Below are positions 59,479-64,000 of a DNA stretch of 64,000 bases, piece by piece. The DNA is from Talpa occidentalis (Eukaryota > Chordata > Mammalia > Eulipotyphla > Talpidae). The stretch is taken from positions 48,787,013 through 48,851,012 of the forward strand of contig NW_023601754.1 of NCBI RefSeq assembly GCF_014898055.3. Direction: 5' to 3'. The stretch's first letter is position 1; each line of letters starts with the position of its first letter. Made by a program: the position numbers and the translations under genes. The notes under the pieces were generated by a model. It had not been told where the DNA came from and did not search any database. It saw nothing but the letters and a program-made list of their open reading frames with translations.

Positions 59479-60709
59479 TATCTCACTGACCTTCAGAGGT
59501 CACCCGGGATAGAAACTGGATGATTCCCCAGCGACTGGTATGCAATTGTCATTGTGGTAGCAGTGGTGGCCTAGGGTAGAAAAGTTGAGTATTTGAGTAA
59601 TGCTCTTTCTTTTTTCTTTAAAAAAGAAACTAGCTGTATGAAAGTAAAGAATAGGGAAAATATTTCTCGTGGAAGTCATTGCTTACTGCACAACAGAGAT
59701 CTTACACAGGGTGTAACGTTATTTGGGAGATACTAACAATACATTATAGAAGTCCCTATTTTTTATATACTACAGCTGTGTAGATCTAACCCTTTATCTT
59801 GCACGGTGTCCTGTAATTTCACTACAGGTCATGTGAACACATATATTGAACATCACATTCAAGGAAGGTCACAAACAATCTTTGTTCCAGTTTTTTTATG
59901 CCCTATTCTCCTGAAATGCAAATGATTCCCAGTTGTGTCCTGAAATCCACAGGGTGAAATAGGAACCTTGACTTGTTTGTAGGTTTTGATTAGCTCAAGT
60001 CTCCCCCAGTGCACACCACACAAAGACATGTGTGAGAAATGTCTTCTCCTGAGCCCTTCCCTGTGTGAACTACACGGGCAGTGCATTGAGGGGAGTGAAT
60101 TATAGGTGGGTTACTCTATGTGTGATTTTCCATGAGCAGTTGCCAATCTTGTATATTAGATTCCCTGAGGAAAGAATGTGTATTAATATCTTTCACATTC
60201 AACTTAATTGTTAAAATCAAAAAATTAAGGAAGAAACCAAATCAAAGGCAGGATGCCTGTTCTGGCAGAGGCAGGAGAGGGAATGCTGAATGTAGAGTCC
60301 AGTCTTAGAAATGTCTTTAACGTGTCCCACTGTTCACAACTTCCAACTTTTTAAATCACTTTGGAATTCCGATTGATGTGGCTGAAGATTTCCAGAAGGA
60401 AATGTTAACTATTTCAAAGAAAAAAATGTTTAATTACTTACGTTGAGTCATTCTCTAGTGGGCTTATTTTGCATCCAGGAGGACATTTTGCCATCCTAAG
60501 CAGTGGAGAAATAGAACCTTCTCTTCCTGGAAATCTTGCAGTGGTACATTAAAGTATACATGGGACGGGCTGTATCTGTGTGATTGGAAGATGCGGAATG
60601 ACGCCGTCTCTCTGGTCACAGAGTCCACAGTCCTTCCACACGCACGCCAGCCTCCAATAAGTCCCAGAAGATCCCATATTGAGCTGTTGTCTCAAAAATC
60701 TAGGATGTT
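59479..60709. other. 3' flank of unit B
   Basis: Finger-derived remnants to about 59,520, and another at about 59,640-59,710, then presumed 3' UTR. 59,940-60,210 is paralogous to 45,190-45,480. No certain polyadenylation signal was fixed. Confidence 0.55.
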
Positions 60710-60822
60710 GGGCCTCCCCTCGTGGCACAGCGGTTGAGCGCTGGGTTGCGAGGCTGCCCGCAGCCTCTGCAGTGCCAGTTCGATCCCTGGCCACCGGCGC
60801 GGGTCCCACAAAAAAAAAAAAA
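60710..60822 (+). mobile_element. SINE copy reduced to tRNA head plus A tail
   Basis: Head GGGCCTCCCCTCGTGGCACA through the B box to GGGTCCCAC, then directly A(13); the whole body and the AATAAA tail are missing. Target duplication AAAAATCTAGGATGT is perfect. Confidence 0.93.
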
Positions 60823-61473
60823 ATCTAGGATGTCTATGTCTGTCTGAGCTTAGGCCTGTGACTCCTCATCAAGAATCTCCATGTGTCCTGCCTGAGGTTT
60901 CGCCTGGCCAGTGTCCCACTGTCGTGTTCTTCCATGGAACACTGCTCTCGGGGAGTCTGGGGGGTCCGCTCCACCCCACCGTGTCACCATCCTACCTGGG
61001 TGTGGGAGCCTTTCAGCAGAAGGCACCCTGGATGGAATTCACTGCACTGTCACCCAGGGCACAGACTAGACCCCCATCGTCCCCCTTGGCATCTTAGTGG
61101 GTTTGACTTGCCTTGGAGGCTCACAATCATCCTAGGAGATGGACTCCCAGCACTGAGGGCTTCTGATGTGTTCCTGGAACAAGGGGCTCAGTTACGTGCT
61201 AGGTCCATGAGAGTACAGTCTGCACACGGCCTCTAGTGCCAGTCCTTTCTGTCCACTAGTCAGTGGGGACTATGGACGTGGAATTGACTGGTGACGATCC
61301 AGCACCTTGGTTCTTGTTATAATTTCTGTGGCTTCTTGGAGGTTAGGCTGCAGTAACTGAGATAAATCACAACGTGGGTTCTTAGAACCCCTGGGCCTCT
61401 CAGGAGCGGGTCTTGGGCCTGCAGCCTTCTGCCTGGGGTCCCAGACCAGTGTGTTGGGTCAGAAGAGCAGACC
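60823..61473. other. Segmental duplication, downstream part, copy B
   Basis: 61,270-61,475 pairs with 46,490-46,720. No gene seen. Confidence 0.6.
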
Positions 61474-62072
61474 AGGGCCTCCCTGGTGGTGCAGCGGGTT
61501 GAGTGCCGTGCTGTGAAGCTGTCCGCAGCCTCTGCAGCGCAGGTTTGATTTCCGGCTGGCCAGGGAGAAATCCACATGGCGCAGCAGACTTCTCCTGTCT
61601 CCCTGCTGCTCACCTCAGCAGCGTGTTTTGTTCTGTCTGCCTGTTCTGCTCCCCACTCTATCTCTGGTGAATTCTCTCATCCTCATGTGCCTCTGTCTGT
61701 ACCCAGTTCTTGTATAAATAAATAAATCTTTAAAAAAAAAAAAAAAAAAAAAAGGGCCTCCCCGGTGGCGCAGCGGTTGAGTGCTGGGTTGCGAAGCTGC
61801 CGCGGTCTCTGCAGCGCCAGTTCAATCCCCGGCTGCTCCCCGGCCACAGGAGGAGGGTCCCACATGGTGCGCAGACCTCTCCTGCCACCCGCTGCTCCCC
61901 TCAGCAGTGTACTTCGGTCCTTCTGTCTGCTCTGCTCCCCGCTCTGGCTCTGGTGAATTCGTTCACCTTCCAGTGCTTCTGACTGTACCCAGTGCTTGCA
62001 TGAATAATAAATAAATAAAATTTTAAAAAAAAAAAAATAAAAAAAAAAATAAAATAAAATAAAAAAAAAAAA
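61474..62072 (+). mobile_element. Two tandem SINEs, second inserted in tail of first
   Basis: Intermediate copy at 61,474-61,753, then young copy at 61,754-62,072, whose head follows the A tail of the first. One target duplication, AGAGCAGACCAG / AGAGCAGACGAG, encloses both. Confidence 0.93.
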
Positions 62073-62085
62073 AGAGCAGACGAGA

Positions 62086-63060
62086 AGCTGAGGTTAGGGA
62101 AGCGGCTGCTGAGCTGAGTCCAGGTACACACCGCAGACGGTAGTACATCCCCTTGCAGGTGCTGCAGGTCTTGCTTCCAACCACTGCACCCCCACAGGGT
62201 TGACTCATGTGTGTCACATGTGTTAAAATATCCTTATTACCCAAACCCATGGAATGAGCCCCAGGGCCTGTGAGCCCTCTCCTTACCTTGAGGAGGACCG
62301 CGGCTTGCTCGGTGGCCAGCTCGGTCTTTCCCGACTCAGGGGCCTGGCACTGTCCTGAGGCACCAGTGTCCATACCTCACCCTACCCAGCCCTCAGGGCC
62401 TAGTCCTGGCCCACTCCCAAACCAGGCAGCTGCCTTGGCCTTGGCAGTGCCCTCTGTGGAAATACACTTTCCTGAAGAATGTCCTGTGAGCACTTCAGGA
62501 AGCCTCCTTGTCCCCTACCCCACCCCCCCATCCCAGCCCCAACTCCTTCCAGGAGAGGACTCCGTTACCCCCCAGCCTCTCTGATTCCAGAACTCACAGG
62601 TTTTCCTACCTCCCCTTGCCTCTGGCAGACTGTGGACTTTGGCAGTGACCTGGACATTCCCAGCTCGTCCCTGGAGCTGAGTAGGTTGACAGGAAAAGTG
62701 TGAGGTAATAAGGTGAGATGAGACCAGAGACAGAGGGTGGGGTGGGGGTGTGCACAGACTCCCCAGCTGCCTTTCCTTGGGCCTGTAGGCAGGGACTCCT
62801 TACCGCTTCTGCCTCTTGGGCTGCAACTGCTCCTGGGCCTGGACTTCCAGTTACCCTCTAGGAGATCCCTAAGGGAACATCAGCCCTGGGCGTCCTCCTC
62901 ATCCTCCCCCAGACCCCCACATCTGAGAAACCTGACTCCTTTGCTAAAAAAAACCTCTTCCGTGCTGCCCGGGGAAGAGATTTTTTTTTTCCTCCCACCA
63001 TGCCTCTGCCTGTCTGGCCGGGCAGGAGGTTTTGTGTTCAAATTCCTGGAGGTGGCCACC
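62086..63060. other. Flank before right-edge CpG island
   Basis: Partly paralogous to 46.7-47.1 kb (CTGCCTCTTGG-type stretches). No gene supported. Confidence 0.4.
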
Positions 63061-63790
63061 AGCACCGGGAATAAAGCGTCCTTCCGCGACCCGGCGCCGG
63101 CCCCGAGCGAGGCCTGACGGCGTCTTCCGGGTTCCTGTGCGCACGCGCGGCCCGTCCCCTCCAGCTGCGCCATCAGCCGGCGCCGCCTCGCGTCTCCGCG
63201 GCTCCGACTCGGAATCGTCGGCGCCCTGAGGTGCTTGTGGGGCGCTGGGAGGGAGCAGTTCCGGGGCGCTGAGAACTGGAGCGGGAGTCGGGGGGAAGCT
63301 GGGTCGCCTGAGTGCGGGCGTAGCGGTGTCGGGCGGCGGGTTCCGGCGCTCGGGACGCCGCTGGGGAGCGGGCAGAAGGCCCCGCGGGCGTCGGGGGGGG
63401 GGCCTGCGTGCAGGGGTGTGGTCGGCTCCGGCGCGGGTCAGGGAGGTGGTGAGGCTGTGGGGGCCGCGGGGGCGCGGGCGGCGCTGGCTGCGCGGTCGGT
63501 GCCCGCCTCCGCAGGACGTGGCGCCGTGGGCCGCGAGGTGCAGGTCGCGGCTCTGGGCCCCCCCCCCTGCGGGAGGCACCTGGGCGGGGACCAGCCCGTG
63601 TGACCCCAGCTCTGGCATCCGCAACCCGGGCGCGGTGCCAGCCGAGAGCCCCGACGCCAGGAGGAAACGGCGCTCGCCGTCGTGGCCTCGTCTTGATGGG
63701 AGGCAGCCTCACTCGTGGGGTTTGCTGGAGGGACTGATGCGGCCGAGAGTCGGGGCCCCCCTGCACCGGGTAGCTCCCCCCGCAGTCATT
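63060..63790 (+). promoter_or_regulatory. CpG-island promoter of a next, off-window KRAB unit
   Basis: Very CpG-dense, with an ETS-like CTTCCGGG near 63,123 and a GCGCACGCGC stretch near 63,140. A possible first-exon donor CCCTGAG|GTGCTTG lies near 63,231. 63,590-63,790 is paralogous to 49,390-49,620, and 63,875-64,000 to 54,430-54,560 upstream of unit B, so the next gene in plus orientation is expected to the right. Confidence 0.7.
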
Positions 63791-63874
63791 TGCGACCTTT
63801 TCCAGGGGCCGAGCTTTAGGGGGCTGTGGGGTCTGGAGGGTGTTCCTTTCCCTTGGCATCGGGGTAGCTGTAAG

Positions 63875-64000
63875 GGAGCCTGTGCCCCAGGGAGGCAACC
63901 CTGTGATGATACATTCCTGTGTCACACGGCCCTGGCGACTCCATGCGACCTTCTGCCTCTGTGAACTTGCCTCCTCTAAACAGCTCCTGGTCTAGAAACA
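63875..64000. repeat. Start of a further duplicated unit, cut by window end
   Basis: Matches 54,430-54,560 closely (CTCCTAAACAGCTCCTGGTC-type sequence in both: CTCTAAACAGCTCCTGGTCT). Confidence 0.85.

Overview
The window is nuclear DNA of a placental mammal. The evidence is split vertebrate genes with GT-AG introns, KRAB/C2H2 zinc-finger genes, an L1 LINE, solo LTRs, CpG islands, and about 40 copies of one tRNA-derived SINE family. The species cannot be named from sequence alone. The SINE is not primate Alu, rodent B1/B2, cetacean CHR or canonical carnivore CanSINE, and its T+ type tail (AATAAATAAATCTTTAAAA) suggests a laurasiatherian lineage.

Layout. (1) 1-9,157, minus strand: four consecutive exons from the 3' half of PRSS12 (neurotrypsin), covering the last SRCR domain (split over two exons), the RRQKR|IIGG activation site, and the protease exon with the catalytic His. 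The rest of the protease lies off the left edge. The SRCR exon loses its homology abruptly near 9,157, where a CpG island begins. (2) 13,611-25,830, minus strand: an intact KRAB-zinc-finger gene with 14 fingers and its CpG promoter; an L1 carrying two SINEs sits in its last intron. (3) 28,895-32,420, minus strand: a duplicated 5' half of that unit, with an intact but orphan KRAB-A exon and its own CpG island. (4) 37,288-45,200, plus strand: a KRAB-zinc-finger pseudogene broken by two 1-base frameshifts. (5) 52,724-59,478, plus strand: a second plus-strand KRAB-zinc-finger gene with an open reading frame and nine fingers, truncated in its last finger. (6) 63,060-64,000: a CpG island that begins another copy of the same duplicated unit. 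The zinc-finger genes form a small cluster of two minus-strand and two plus-strand units that diverge from about 32-37 kb.

KRAB-zinc-finger proteins bind DNA through their finger arrays and recruit TRIM28 through KRAB, typically silencing retroelements. Here they sit in a region dense with retroelements, and three of the four units have decayed or been truncated.

The most notable observation is that the body of the abundant SINE resembles the R-U5 part of two related solo LTRs in the same window (30,942-31,315 and 32,905-33,495). The similarity begins where transcription from the LTR TATA box would be expected to start. The SINE family therefore looks like a chimera of a tRNA head and an endogenous-retrovirus R-U5 body in which the LTR polyadenylation signal has been lost.
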